Positions 21,346-32,545 are shown, numbered from the stretch's first letter. The stretch is DNA of 64,000 nt from Leptobrachium leishanense (GCA_009667805.1 CM019071.1:45209593-45273592); one strand, 5' to 3'. Notes: generated by a model not told the origin, from the letters alone. Made by a program: numbers and translations.

Positions 21346-22150
21346 CCAGGACAGACTGAAAACCAGAGAAATCTCAATGTATCCTTCCTGGTAAAATACT
21401 TTAAAAAAAAAACGCTACTGGGAAATCGTGCACCGGCCGCAACGTTAGCGTCTCACCTTTAAAGTCCGTATTCAACCAAGACGCTAAAGTCAGCTGGAGA
21501 TGTTAAAATCTCTCAGCGGGACGCTATGCTGTGTGTGTGCAGCAGTGAATTTACCAGCTGGCGCTGCTGAAAGTGAACATGTGCAGCTAACGCTCATTAA
21601 CCCCCTGTGTGTATATTTCAGCCCTGGTGTAAACGTAACCAGAGCCGTAACAGCCTCAGACTTCACCTTCTCAGGGAAGTTACCCCAGGGTTTACGTGTC
21701 GTTATGAGTGTCACAACAGCTTTTTGGATGGAGTTACTTTTCTCTGTTTTGCACCAAGATGTTACATTTATTCAGCATCTTGGTATAGGTCGATATTCTC
21801 ACATTTCTGAACAACTTGTGCATCCAGTGTTAAGTATAGGAGATGTTGAGTACGGTAAGGAACGCCAGCCGTGAGACGCTAAGGTCAATATGTCTACTTT
21901 ATCATTGGTTTAGCGATCACAATGTTCCTATTTTCATATCACAGTCCCAGGGTTGCGTCTATCACGTCTTCTCTGTTCAGTGACCTCAGAAAGAACAAAA
22001 GAACACATCATAGTGGGATCTGTAAGCCATGTCCAAAAGTGTATTGTACAAGATGGCAATCACATGAAATCGAGCCCTCCTGGCTCTGGCCAGTGCACCT
22101 CTGGGTTATTAAATGGCCACCCAAACGCCCGTTCGATCCTCCTTATCCTT
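21346..22150. other. Intron 4 sequence, nothing firmly recognised
   Basis: Contains overlapping frames of 60-120 codons with no domain resemblance. No exon-like segment with splice borders. Confidence 0.4.
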
Positions 22151-22169
22151 AGGAACCTTAAATATAAGA

Positions 22170-22188
22170 GGGGGGGACTGTAGAGAAA
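22170..22188 (+). other. Possible polypurine tract of an LTR element remnant
   Basis: A purine run (agagggggggac, with a preceding A-rich part) is followed directly by TGTAGAGAAAATCTC, the layout at the 3' LTR border of a retroelement. No coding region or matching LTR end was found, so this is weak. Confidence 0.25.
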
Positions 22189-22189
22189 A

Positions 22190-22830
22190 TCTCTCCCCTC
22201 TGTTGTCCGCCCTTGATTTAGAGACCCTGTCTCAATCTGACACCTTGGATTAAGGTTTCTTCAGCGCTGGGAGAAAGTAATTCAATGACAAATAACGCAC
22301 AAGAGGCTTAGTCATTCGAAGTACATTTCTGCTTCTAATCGTTGTCTCAGCTTCATTTATACACAACACAAAAAGGGAGGACTGAAAAGTCCCATGACGG
22401 ATACAGGCATCATTTCGGGGAAATCAGTAGCATTTACTTGAAAACGAAACTTAAGACATGACTACGTGAGACGAAACCTATTAGTCGCTTGAACGAGAGA
22501 AACAAAACTTACTGCTAAGGACTCTGAATATATGGCCCTTGAAAGATTCTTATAGAAATTGATATATTAGTATTGCTATCGGTCTTACAACAGGGCATGG
22601 TGGTCCCGTTCCCCTCAGGGACCATAGCGCAGACTGGAATGGCAACATAATCAAAACAATGAGATAAACGCACAAAGTATAGGACCTAGCCCAGGTCCGT
22701 AGGTAGTGAACCCAGAGTTTGTTAATAAGGTACAACATCTCCAAAAAAACCTCATCGATATACGGCCACAGCAGTATAGTATAAAAACCTTTACTAAAAC
22801 TTGATAAAAAACAATAAAAGAAAAACATTG
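22190..22830. other. Intron 4 sequence, possibly retroelement body linked to the ribozyme-like motif
   Basis: No coding potential. The right end runs through an AT-rich stretch ('aaaacaataaaagaaaaaca') into the hammerhead-like motif at 22831, the same order as at 41440-41500, which suggests a shared element family. Confidence 0.4.
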
Positions 22831-22882
22831 CCAGGACGCGTTTCACCTGTTGATGATCTATCAACGGCTTCCTCAGTTGGCT
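22831..22882 (-). ncRNA. Hammerhead-ribozyme-like motif (variant copy)
   Basis: On the minus strand: CUGAGGA (22870-22876), a stem II with loop (GCC GUUGAU ... AUCAAC A GGU), GAAA (22841-22844), palindromic ACGCGU, then UC|CUGGC. The core CUGANGA...GAAA is complete, and 5' GCCA can pair with 3' UGGC as stem I with one mismatch at the base. As in the second copy (41491-41534), an extra A sits between the core and stem II, which is not standard. Inferred from core pattern only. Confidence 0.4.
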
Positions 22883-22892
22883 CCCTCAGAGG

Positions 22893-23562
22893 GAGAAATG
22901 TCAGTGAAATGCCCTGCTGTTCAGTGGTTTCATTCGGCAGGTTTAATCAGACGAATCCCATAGGTTTCAATGTTAAAAATATTCCCGTTTTTATTCAATA
23001 TCTAATAAACCGTTTATTATTTTAATCTGCAGCAAAAAGTCGCTTTATTTTTTCGGATTTTTTTAGGTATTTTTCTGATTTATTTATTCATTTTAATAGA
23101 GTTTTTTTTCGGTATCAGACCTTTTTATTATTATTCATAGGACTTTATATATTATTTTCAGGCATTTTTATGGAGTAGTCTTTTTGCAGACGCTTTTTAA
23201 TTTTTTTTTTTTTTTTTTACCCATACGTCGGCTGCTTGGCACTCGCTCTGTTCGTTGGGTCTTCAGATGTGTATGGCGGTTTTGCGGTATTGCGGAGAAT
23301 CGTCGGGTGCGTTCCGCGTCTTTGTCGGTGGCTTATCGGATCCATCCAATGTTTTTTTGGTGATTTTGCAGCAGTTTTTCCGTTCAATTCTGTGGTTATA
23401 CAGCGGTTTTTCGGATGCGTCCGGCGGCTTTTCCCTGCACTTCAGGAACCCTGCAGTGAATGCGGAATTCACAGTAGGGTCAGCGAATTTGACTCCCCGA
23501 AGTGCGGGTAAAGAAAGAGCACAGACATTCTGGTGGAATTTTGGTTGCTCTTTGATTAACCC
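22893..23562 (+). mobile_element. MITE, GGGTTATTCAGAGAG family (copy 4, 5'-truncated)
   Basis: Begins inside the family body ('gagaaatgtcagtgaaatgc') directly after the ribozyme-like repeat and ends CTCTTTGATTAACCC. The left third of the element is missing. Confidence 0.7.
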
Positions 23563-23663
23563 TGTTAATAAGTGAAAATGTTTAAAGCGTAACGAGTGAT
23601 GCTCTAAATTCTCAAAAAAAGTACGTATTAAATGCAGATTTGCAATAATAAAGTGAGTTTTTG

Positions 23664-23840
23664 TGCTTCAAGTTGTTTCCTGGCATCATGAAATACCTAT
23701 CTGCTGCTTATAAACTGATTCACCAAAACTTGGACAATCTGGAATCATTCATAGTGAAGATAGAGGACAGACACCAGAAGACACTTCGTCCCGATACCCC
23801 ACAGAGCTTCATCGACAGCTTCCTGGTGAAGATGGAGAAG
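23664..23840 (+). pseudogene. CYP2 pseudogene, exon 5 (acceptor probably lost)
   Basis: Reads CFKLFPGIMKYLSAAYKLIH... to ...FIDSFLVKMEK, the helix F-G to H segment, ending at a donor GTAAGA (23841). The canonical CYP2 exon 5 is 177 bp, which puts the start at 23664, but the two bases before it are TG, not AG. The nearest AG sites would give exons of 183 or 168 bp. No stop codon. Start inferred from family exon length. Confidence 0.75.
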
Positions 23841-23899
23841 GTAAGACACCACATGACCAAATAAACTGCTCAGTGTTTGTTAAATGTGGTTCCACATGT

Positions 23900-24342
23900 G
23901 TTTGTTTTTATGGTTTATTTTGATTTTCGGATCACTTCGTTTTTAATTTTTATTGGTTATCTCGTTATTGGATCATTTCATTTTTCAATTTTATCGGTTA
24001 TTTCATTTTCGGATCACTTCGTGTTTTCATTTTTATGGGTTATCTCGTTATTGGATCACTTCATTTTTCAGTTTTATGGGTTATCTCGTTATTGGATCAC
24101 TTCATTTTCATTTGTTATCTCGTTATTGGATCAGCTCATTTTTCAGTTTTATGGGTTATCTAGTTATTGGTTCACTTCATTTTTCAGTTTTATGGGTTAT
24201 CTCGTTATTGGATCACTTCATTTTTCAGTTTTATGGGTTATCTCGTTATTGGATCACTTCATTTTTCAGTTTTATGGGTTATCTCGTTATTGGATCACTT
24301 CATTTTTCAGTTTTAAGGGTTTTTCCATTTTCTGATCACTTA
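23900..24342. repeat. 41-bp satellite, first block
   Basis: The unit is atgggttatctcgttattgg + atcacttcatttttcagtttt, about 11 copies. Open in several frames with a rotating hydrophobic peptide, which explains the 150-190-codon frames here. It is split from the second block by a MITE at 24343. Confidence 0.9.
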
Positions 24343-25244
24343 CAGGGTTATCCAAAGAGATCCGAATTGCTTGAGAAAGGTAACCGAATGCTGAAAATCA
24401 GCGTTCGGTTACCTTTCCTGGCCATTCGGCTATCCAGAGAGCAGGCAATTCGCCAAATCCTGGCGAATTGCCTGCACATACGGTGCCTGTTCGGTTCCTG
24501 TTCGAGGGCAGTGAAATCCCCATAGAGAAGCAATGCTTCGGCTATTCAGAGAACACAAACCAGCAGTGAAAGGTTCCCCTAATGTCCTGCCATTCGGTGG
24601 TTTCATTCGGCAAATTTATTCAGGAGAATCCCATAGGCTTCAATGTTAAAAATATTCCCGTTTTAATTCAATATCTAATAAACCGTTCATTATAAAATTC
24701 TGCAGCAAAAAGTCTCTTTATTTATAGATTTTTTAGGATACTTTAAGCATTTTTCAGATTTTTTTTTTTTTTTAAAAAAGTCCGATTTTTTTTTTTTTTT
24801 TTTTTTCAATTAACTTATTTTTTTTGTAACAGCCCTCTTTATTATCATTCCCTGGACCTCCTGTGAAAATTTCAGACATTTTCGCTCAGTAGTTTCTTTG
24901 CAAACAGCGTTTCTTTTTCCCAGATTCATACAAATGGTTTTTCTAATTTATTCACTGCCTCCTCTACGTCACAGCTGCTTCGGCTCTGTGTGATTCGGCT
25001 CCTGTTCGGCTCCTGTTCGGCTTTTTCGAAGGTTAATCCAGATGTTTTTGCTTGTTTTTAAGCATGCATTCGGTTAGTGTTCGTCAGGTTTTCGGTAGCT
25101 TTTCCCTGCAATTCGGGGACCCTGTGGTGCTTGCTGAATACACCGCAGGGTCACCGAAATGCAATCGGCAAAAGGAACCGAATTGAAGAGAATGAAAAGT
25201 CACCGAACGTGCGGTGACTTTTCGAATCTCTTTGGATAACCCTG
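24343..25244 (+). mobile_element. MITE with CAGGGTTATCCAAAGAG ends, TTA target duplication
   Basis: Begins CAGGGTTATCCAAAGAGAT and ends with its inverted repeat ...CTCTTTGGATAACCCTG, flanked by TTA (24340-24342 and 25245-25247). The empty site is readable in the same satellite at about 25537-25545 (gatcacttagttttt). The body is shared with the GGGTTATTCAGAGAG family. A 3-bp TTA target points to the PIF/Harbinger superfamily. Confidence 0.9.
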
Positions 25245-25247
25245 TTA

Positions 25248-25800
25248 GTTTTTCATTTTTATGGGTTATCTTGTTATTGGATCACTTAATTTTCATTTGT
25301 TATCTCGTTATTGGATCACCTCATTTTTCATTTTTATGGGTTATCTCGTTATTGGATCACTTCATTTTTCATTTTTATGTCAGTTTTATGGGTTATCTCG
25401 TTATTGGATCACTTCATTTTTCAGTTTTATGGGTTATCTCGTTATTGGATCACTTCATTTTTCAGTTTTATGGGTTATCTCGTTATTGGATCACTTCATT
25501 TTTCAGTTTTAAGGGTTTTTCCATTTTCTGATCACTTAGTTTTTCATTTTTATGGGTTATCTTGTTATTGGATCACTTAATTTTCATTTGTTATCTCGTT
25601 ATTGGATCACCTCATTTTTCATTTTTATGGGTTCTCGTTATTGGATCACTTCATTTTTCAGTTTTATGGGTTATCTCGTTATTGGATCAATTCATTTTTC
25701 AGTTTTATGTCAGTTTTATGGGTTATCTTGTTATTGGATCACTTCATTTTTCAGTTTTATGGGTTATTTCATTTTCGGATCACCTCATTTTTATGAGTTA
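25248..25800. repeat. 41-bp satellite, second block
   Basis: Same unit as 23900-24342, about 13 copies, with shortened variants ('cattttcatttgttatc'). The variant unit ending 'ttttaagggtttttccattttctg' occurs at the end of the first block and again at about 25505-25545. Confidence 0.9.
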
Positions 25801-26346
25801 TTCCGTAAATTCAATTTTAAAAAAATCCCTTTTTTACTTTATTTTGAAATCATTTTGTTCATTTTTTTCCATTTTGGATCATTTTCGTTCCGTTTTGTAT
25901 CTTTTCGGATCATTTTGCATCTCGATATCTTGCCCAGACTCCTTTGATTTGTCAGTCGTTAGGTCCTGAAGTCATGTTGAATTCAGGAGTACGACACAAA
26001 CATCAGGAAATAGAGGGACTTAATGACTGGCAGATCAAAGGGGTCTGGACACCCACCTTAAGGGCACACAAAGCCTTACATTTGAGCCTATAGACCTGTG
26101 AGGCTCCTGAATTGGTGAGTGCTATTCCATTCTTCCTAACATAGAGCTTCATACAGTATTATCTATGGGAGTGCCGTTTCATTTAAGTGACCAACATCTA
26201 CAAAGAGAGGACGCGCCACTCTTTATTTGGCGATAGACATGATACCCTAGAGCCGGGATTCATTAAGGCTCTCGGCAATACATCGAGAGAAGAGAAAGGA
26301 AGCAGCAGCACTTTCATAAGGACCTTTACTGACTTTATAAGTACCT
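25801..26346. other. Intron 5 sequence with a small inverted repeat
   Basis: Contains 'actcctttgatttgtcagtcgttaggtcc' near 25930, partly inverted as 'gacttaatgactggcagatcaaagg' near 26013. Otherwise nothing recognised. Confidence 0.4.
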
Positions 26347-26349
26347 TTA

Positions 26350-26788
26350 GACTGGGGTCAGACGAGCGTAGTGTTCGCGTCCGTGATGGTGCCTAAAAGT
26401 GCGTCCGTGATAGCATGAAAGAAAACCCATCGGAGCCCGACACACACGAAGTACGTCCGCACTGAACTGCGGACGCAGTCCACGGACGCAAGGCAGGCAA
26501 GAACGTACAACCACTAGAACGGCCGCACAAAGCGCGCTGCGTCCGCAACGTCTGCATAGCTTTGTGTGTGAGTGATGGAACGTGGTCAGACGGACTGCAT
26601 TTATACGTCCAGTATTTTTCACGGACAAAATGGTTTTGCTTTTTAATTTATTTTCCCTCCTACATCCGTCAAAATATACGTCAGTGAATAAACGGACTGT
26701 GTGGCCACTACTGCGTCTTCCGTACTGACGAACAGTCCGTGTGCACGGACGCACAGTCCATAGAAATCACGCTCGACTGACCCTAGTC
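26350..26788. mobile_element. Harbinger-like MITE with TTA target duplication
   Basis: Ends GACTGGGGTCAGACGAGCGT and the inverted ACGCTCGACTGACCCTAGTC, flanked by TTA (26347-26349 and 26789-26791). The terminal GGGTCAG core is shared with the element at 11604. 439 bp, with GC-rich inverted arms. The minus-strand frame of 135 codons inside it is spurious. Confidence 0.85.
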
Positions 26789-27109
26789 TTATTGGATCTG
26801 CTACACATTTCCGCACTGGATTATATGCACCGGCACATGCAGGTTTATTATCACCATATACACTGCTTTATGGTTTTATATCCATTGTTTCATTGTCACT
26901 TTATTGTATGCGCCGTATGGATGGACCATGATTCATTCACTTCTAATAGTAACGCAATGGAACGTGCAGGCCACGTACTGATACTTCGTGTCATATGAAA
27001 TGTCATGAAATGCTTTCTATCAAACCAACTGAAATTCCCTACTGACGGAAGAACGTTCAGTAAGTGAATATTGCTGATTTAAGTCAAGTTTCTTTTCTAA
27101 TATCATCAG

Positions 27110-27251
27110 GAGAAGCACAATCCCAACACGGAGTACACCATGAAGAACCTGATCAGTTGCACGATCCAAATCTTCTTTGCGGGGACAGAGACAACCAGTT
27201 CGTCACTGACCTATGGGTTCCTCCTACTTCTGAAGCCCCCGGAGATCGAAA
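27110..27251 (+). pseudogene. CYP2 pseudogene, exon 6 (I-helix; intact)
   Basis: Exactly 142 bp, the canonical length. It encodes the oxygen-binding I-helix [26 protein letters not shown] is the P450 A/G-G-x-E/D-T-T/S signature. Acceptor ATCAG; the donor is GTGTGG, weaker than the consensus. No stop. A MITE begins only 29 bp after the exon (27281), which may have altered splicing. Confidence 0.85.
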
Positions 27252-27280
27252 GTGTGGGAAAATTACACAACAAGACTAAA

Positions 27281-28225
27281 GGGGTTATTCAGAGAGAGAC
27301 AAACTGGCCCCGAAATGTAACCCGACACTAAAATTCAGCCTACGGTGGCATTTCGTGGCCATTTGGCTATTCAGAGAGAGGGAGTTTGCCAAATTTTGGC
27401 GAATTGCCAGCAAGTACAGTGCCACTGCCTGTTCGGCAGCAGTGAAATATGGTGTCTATTCAGCGGCAGTGAAATGCGGTGCTTGTTCGGCGGCAGTGAA
27501 ACACGGTGCCTGTTCGGAGGCAGTGAAATACAGTGCCTGTTCGGAAGCAGTGAAATACGGTGCCTGTTCGGCGGCAGTGAAATACGGTGCCTGTTCGCGG
27601 CAGTGAAATCCCCCATACAGAAGCAATGGTTAATCTGTTCACATTGAACAGCAGAGAAATGTCAGTGAAATGCCCTGATGTTCAGTGGTTTCATTCGGCA
27701 GGTTTATTCAGGCGAATCCCATAGGTTTCAATGTTAAAAATATTCCTGTTTTAATTCAATATCTAATAAACTATTTATTATTTTAATCTACAGCAAAAAG
27801 TCTCTTTATTTATAGATTTTTTAGGATCTTTTCTGCATTTTTCAGCAATTTTTTATCCTTTTTTTTTTTTAAATCATTTTTTTTTTCCCTGTAACAGACC
27901 TTTTTATTATCATTCATAGGATCTTATATGTAAATTCCAGACATTTTAAGCCTGTCATCTTTTTCCGGTGGCTGCTCTGCGCTGTGATCGGCGGCTCAGC
28001 GGCTTTTTCTGTCTTGTTCGGTGTGATTTTTGCAGTGGTTTCTGCGAGTTTTCGGTGAGTGCTTGGTGAGTGTTCGGCAGCTTTGTGGTGGGTTTTCCCT
28101 GCACTCCAGTAACCCTGAGGTGAATGGTGAATTCACTGCAAGGTGAGGAACTTTGATTCTCCGAAGTGCAGGGAAGTGCGGGGAACGAGAGGGCACCGAA
28201 ATGTCAGTGACTCTCTGAATAACCC
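27281..28225 (+). mobile_element. MITE, GGGTTATTCAGAGAG family (copy 6)
   Basis: Starts GGGGTTATTCAGAGAGAGAC, ends CTCTCTGAATAACCC. The 5' part carries a block (27430-27605) of about seven cggcagtgaaatacggtgcc-type units. Inserted in intron 6 next to exon 6. Confidence 0.8.
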
Positions 28226-28484
28226 ACTATGATGTAATAAGGACCATAGTTGGGTAACTTTGGGTCATGGTGGTATTGAGCAGCATTGTGTGTATGACGA
28301 ATGAACGGAAAGCGTGAAGACTACCTGCAGATCGTTTTGTCTCCTGGTTTAATTGCTCAGTTTTGGAATAACTAGTATTTGGATTCAATAAATAAATGAA
28401 AGAATGAAACCCTCAGAAATGTCCTTTTATTATGTGAAGGTATCAGCACTAAGATTAACGAGCCGTATAATCATCTTTATCTAA

Positions 28485-28677
28485 AAAAGGTCCGCGAGGA
28501 AATCGATCAAATAATCGGTAGAAGTCGCAGTCCTGTGTCCCAGGACAGGATTAATATGCCCTATACAAACGCGGTGATTCACGAGATATTCCGATACAAC
28601 GACCTAGTGCCATACAGTCTGCCGCACATGGTGACCCGGGACACACACAACACTTTTATGGATATGACATTCCTAAG
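28485..28677 (+). pseudogene. CYP2 pseudogene, exon 7 (frameshift, lost acceptor)
   Basis: Reads [14 protein letters not shown]... [20 protein letters not shown]: the J and K helices with the invariant ExxR as HEIFR. Near the end (about 28645-28665, an 'acacacacaacac' tract) the frame is lost; the exon is 193 bp against the usual 188. The bases before the expected exon start are AA (28483-28484) instead of AG. Donor GTTTGT. Confidence 0.85.
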
Positions 28678-29594
28678 GTTTGTATGAAGGATTAAAACCA
28701 AACTTCTGTAGAACAGGTCAATCATTGGGCGGGATCTACTAAGCCACGAGTTCTCAGCTCATGCAGGTTTCTGTAAACTCGCGGGTCGCGCGCTTTGTGA
28801 GTCCTCGGAAACTAACATTTAAGCCCAAACACTGGCGATGCGGGACACCCGCTATTATCAGTATAGGAGCTTGCGAGATGGTGCTGGAGGAAACCCCCCC
28901 CCCTGCACAAAAACTGCTTCTTTTAATAAAAGTGTGAAAATTGCACAACATTCACCAGGGGCCCCAAAACACCTTTGCAATCCTCACGTTATAGTGAAGT
29001 AGTGAACAAGCGATGGTTTCCGAGAAACAGGGGCAAATCCCCAGCTTTAACACTTTCCCGGGTGGATGGGCCCTGAAGCTATGGGAAGCCTAGTATGCCC
29101 AGCAGACTTCAATGGTCCTCCTCCAGTCCCACCCTCTAGCTGGCATATGCCGCACCCCATTTGCTGCTGTGGGATGGCCTGGTTCAGGTGGTCCCCCAGC
29201 AGCCAATAACGGGCAACGTGAGGCTGCTGCCGGCCCACAGCAGCCGACTAGTGGAGAGTACTAGTACACCCTGGCCGGTGTTAAAGCCCTCCCACCGGGC
29301 GCCACCTGCCCAGCAGGAAAAGGTTAACTTTGCAAACTGTGACTGACGGGAAACGCCCTTTGCTACAAACATGTAAATTTTTGTGACTTTGCGAGTGTCT
29401 CGCATTTCAGTCGAGTCATACCCCCAGGAGTGCCCCCCCCGGTATGCCCATCACTGGCAAGGGATTGAGACTGGGCAAAAACATGTGTCCTCGAAACACA
29501 TGACAGATCCAGGTCCCTCACTTCTATTTGTATCGCAACCGTTCTATAACAATATTAAAATATTTAAACACAGCGTATATATTTGTAATTCCAG
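28678..29594. other. Intron 7, no element recognised
   Basis: GC-rich middle part (29030-29290). The last 90 bp ('ccaggtccctcacttc' onward) match the sequence before the second exon 8 copy (48860-48927), marking the left limit of a segmental duplication. Confidence 0.6.
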
Positions 29595-29737
29595 GGAACC
29601 GATGTCTTCCTTCTTATAAACATCAGCTTTGAATGATCCTGATATCTTCCCAAACCCAGAAACCTTTAATCCGGGCCACTTCCTGGATGAAGATGGGAAG
29701 TTTAAGAAGAATGACGCATTCCTGGCATTTGCAGCAG
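29595..29737 (+). pseudogene. CYP2 pseudogene, exon 8 (1-bp insertion)
   Basis: 143 bp instead of the canonical 142. Compared with the intact copy at 48928-49069 there is one extra A in 'cttataaacatc', which shifts the frame and creates a TAA. Downstream, [23 protein letters not shown] and FAAG (the start of the heme-binding signature) are clear in the other frame. Acceptor CCAG, donor GTGACG. Confidence 0.85.
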
Positions 29738-30897
29738 GTGACGATTAATAGAAGTAACATATTTAAAGTGAAATACTAACAAAATATATATAATCTGTTA
29801 GTTTCTCATGTGGGAGGGTTAGTAAGGAAAGTGTTTTTTTTATTTTATTTATGCCCCAATAGCGGTTTGTTGGTCATGTGACTGTAAAACCTTCTGACAT
29901 ATCTCAGCTGGTCAGTCTTGTAGTGTTGCCAAGCTTCAGTGCTGATTTCCTATGGCTGGTTACAGATAATGGCTCTGTTCTTGCCACCCTCACGTACAGA
30001 CCAGTTTAATCCAGAGTTCTGAAGATATCATTCACTGTAGCACATTTACACCATTCTCAGACAATGACCTCAACAGCATATTTAAAGCCTGTAATGATTG
30101 TCTTTTTTTTATGACAACCTGTTCTAGCCAGTGTCATGAAAGCTTGAAGTTACCTTCACAATGTGATATTTAAACCTATAGGGATAACAGGGATCACTAA
30201 AAAAAAATATTCTTCTAACTGGGGTGTCTTAAGCATCGTAGATGTGTAGATGTGTAGATGTTCTTTCACTCCTATTCCTCCTCCATTAAAACCATTCTAG
30301 TTACTTAGATATCTAACAGCTTGGGGGCACTGTTGAGATAATCGTTCTGCCATAAGACAATTAGAGCTGTTTAAACATGGAGCATATATTGTTGAATGTG
30401 TTGCTCTGTTTTCTTTATACATATGAGGGATTGTGCACCCACATGATTAACCAGTTCATGCTCAGATGGATGGTCCAGGAACGATGGTGTGGCCAAACAA
30501 AACTCAATACATGATGAAGGAACCCAGCAACGAGCTTGTGAAAGGCTGTAACATTGATACTAGCCTAATAAATTGGTCCATTTTCAGATTGGAGTGCTGG
30601 TCTCCTTTATTTTTTATTGAATTGCTCTGGTTATCTGACATTTTAACCCCTTTACTACCAAGATCGCATATACTCGATTTTTAAAAGTACCTTCTGGTGC
30701 CGCAATATTGAGTATACTCGATCTGATCAGATTCTACAGCAATGCAAAAAAAATCATTTATTGAAGATGCCATTGAAATCTCAGCACATCGGACATAACA
30801 GATGATGTGTTGCCATTTTTTGAAAAGCTCGGAGATCCATTTTCCTGTGGGGAACCACAGAGCTAAAGCTATAATGTAGAAGTAGTAGCACTTTTTG

Positions 30898-30912
30898 ACC
30901 AGCAGAGGGCGA
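30898..30912 (+). promoter_or_regulatory. CTCF-like motif
   Basis: The sequence ACCAGCAGAGGGCGAC fits the CTCF core CCASYAGRKGGC at every position. It sits in intron 8, about 180 bp before exon 9. A single motif match is weak evidence of occupancy. Confidence 0.4.
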
Positions 30913-31084
30913 CGTCTATGTGTCAAAAAAGGTCTTACCTACAGTGGAACATGCCTGTACATCCTTACTGTGCGAAAGTGGGTCCTACCAGTGGTTTTAT
31001 GGAAATGAGTTAAGGGGGATGTAAACACATGACCATCAAAAATGACGCACTTGTCACATTTCCTGTTTTTATTTTACCCTCCAG

Positions 31085-31266
31085 GAAAGAGAAACTGCAC
31101 AGGAGAAAGTGTGGCTCGCATGGAGATGTTTTCATATTTAACGAACAGATTGCAGAACTTCAAACTAAGGTCTCCGATCCCGCTCAGCGATTTAGATATC
31201 AGCCATGCAGTGACTGGGTTTGGGAATTTCCCTAAACAATACTCTGTCTGTTTTGAGCCTCGTTGA
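31085..31266 (+). pseudogene. CYP2 pseudogene, exon 9 (intact) with stop
   Basis: Exactly 182 bp, the canonical CYP2 exon 9 length. It begins GKRNCTGESVARMEMF: with the end of exon 8 this gives the heme-binding loop F-x-x-G-x-R-x-C-x-G, and the cysteine is the heme thiolate ligand. Helix L and the C-terminal SPIPLSDLDISHAV follow, ending at TGA (31264-31266). A possible ATTAAA polyadenylation signal lies at about 31344. The exon is intact, but upstream exons are broken. Confidence 0.9.
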
Positions 31267-31609
31267 CAATGATTGATATTTATTCTGCAGTCTATAAGCA
31301 TCATTTACATTGATGCCTTGACATTTTTCATGGTTTGCATTCATTAAATTATTTACTTTCTAATACTGTATTCTAACTTGTTTTACAGTTATAAGGAAAG
31401 GAGAAATGCTTTATCAATAACTAGTTATTAAGCCTGCCCAGAGGGCAGTCTATTGTTATTGTTTCCAGCTCAGAATCCGTGTCCACATATTTGCTTTTCA
31501 ATGTCCTATCCAAGAGTATCTATTTATATAAATGCAACGTGCAACGTGCAACGGGAGGGCCGAGTAAGCAGCTGTGATGGATGCGCACGCAGCTGACAGA
31601 GCAGGTTCC

Positions 31610-31965
31610 TCTTCCCTCTTAGAGTGTAAACTCACGGGAGCGTGTTCCTCTTTATCCTCTTAGATTGTAAACTCACCGGAGCGGCTCCTCTTTCCCCTCT
31701 TAGATTGTAAGCTCACAGGAACAGGCCCTTCTTAGAGTGTAAGCTCACAGGAACAGGCCCCTCTTAGATTGTAAGCTCACGGGAACAGGCTCCTCTTAGA
31801 TTGTAAACTCACAGGAACAGGCCCCTCTTAGATTGTAAGCTCACGGGAACAGGCCCAATTTAGATTGTAAACTCACGGCAACAGGCCCCTCTTAGATTGT
31901 ATGTTCGCGGGAACAGGACCCTCTTAGACTGTAAGCTCACTGGAACAGGACCCACTTAGATTGTA
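31610..31965. repeat. 32-bp tandem repeat (cttagattgtaagctcac unit)
   Basis: About 11 copies of 'cctcttagattgtaagctca' + 'caggaacaggcc' with variation. It is followed directly by a different 28-bp array. Confidence 0.85.
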
Positions 31966-31984
31966 AGTAGGCATATTTATCACA

Positions 31985-32545
31985 GAGAGCCCCCAGCTCA
32001 CTCATGGATATATTTGCCCCTAGCTCACACATGGATATAATTGCCCCCAGCAGCTCAGGCATGGATATAATTGCCCCCAGCAGCTCACACATGGTTATAT
32101 TGCCCCCAGCTCACACATGGATATAATTGCCGCAACTCATGCATGGATATAAATGCCAAAGCTCACGCATGGATATAATTGCCCCCAGCTCACGCATGGA
32201 TGTAATTGCCCCAGCAGCTCACACATGGATATAATTGACCCCAGCTCACTCATGGATATAATTGCCCCAGCTCACGCATGGTTATAATTGCCCCAGCTCA
32301 CACATGGATATAATTGCCCCCAGCTCAAGCATGGATATAATTACCCCCAGCTCAAACATGGATATAATTGCCCCCAGCTCAAGCATGGATATAATTACCC
32401 CCAGCTCAAACATGGATGTAATTGCCCCCAGCAGCTCACACATGGATATAATTACCCCCAGCTCAAACATGGATATAATTGCCCTCAGCGCAAACATGGA
32501 TATAATTGCCCTCAGCGCAAACATGGATATAATTTGCCCCCAGAT
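31985..32545. repeat. 28-bp tandem repeat (catggatataattgccccc unit)
   Basis: About 20 copies of 'cagctcacacatggatataa' + 'ttgccccc'. Open in three frames on both strands; the frames of 94-145 codons here are repeat products. Confidence 0.9.

Noticed and set aside
21500..22183. Frames of 70-124 codons before a purine-rich tract, possible retroviral env remnant
   Set aside because: No recognisable retroviral motif and no matching LTR; kept only as a weak polypurine-tract note.
23877..24525. Hydrophobic frames that look like multi-pass membrane proteins
   Set aside because: They come from the AT-rich 41-bp satellite, and one runs on into a MITE.
26347..26754. 135-codon minus-strand frame
   Set aside because: Confined to a TTA-flanked MITE whose inverted arms explain the Cys/Arg-rich composition.
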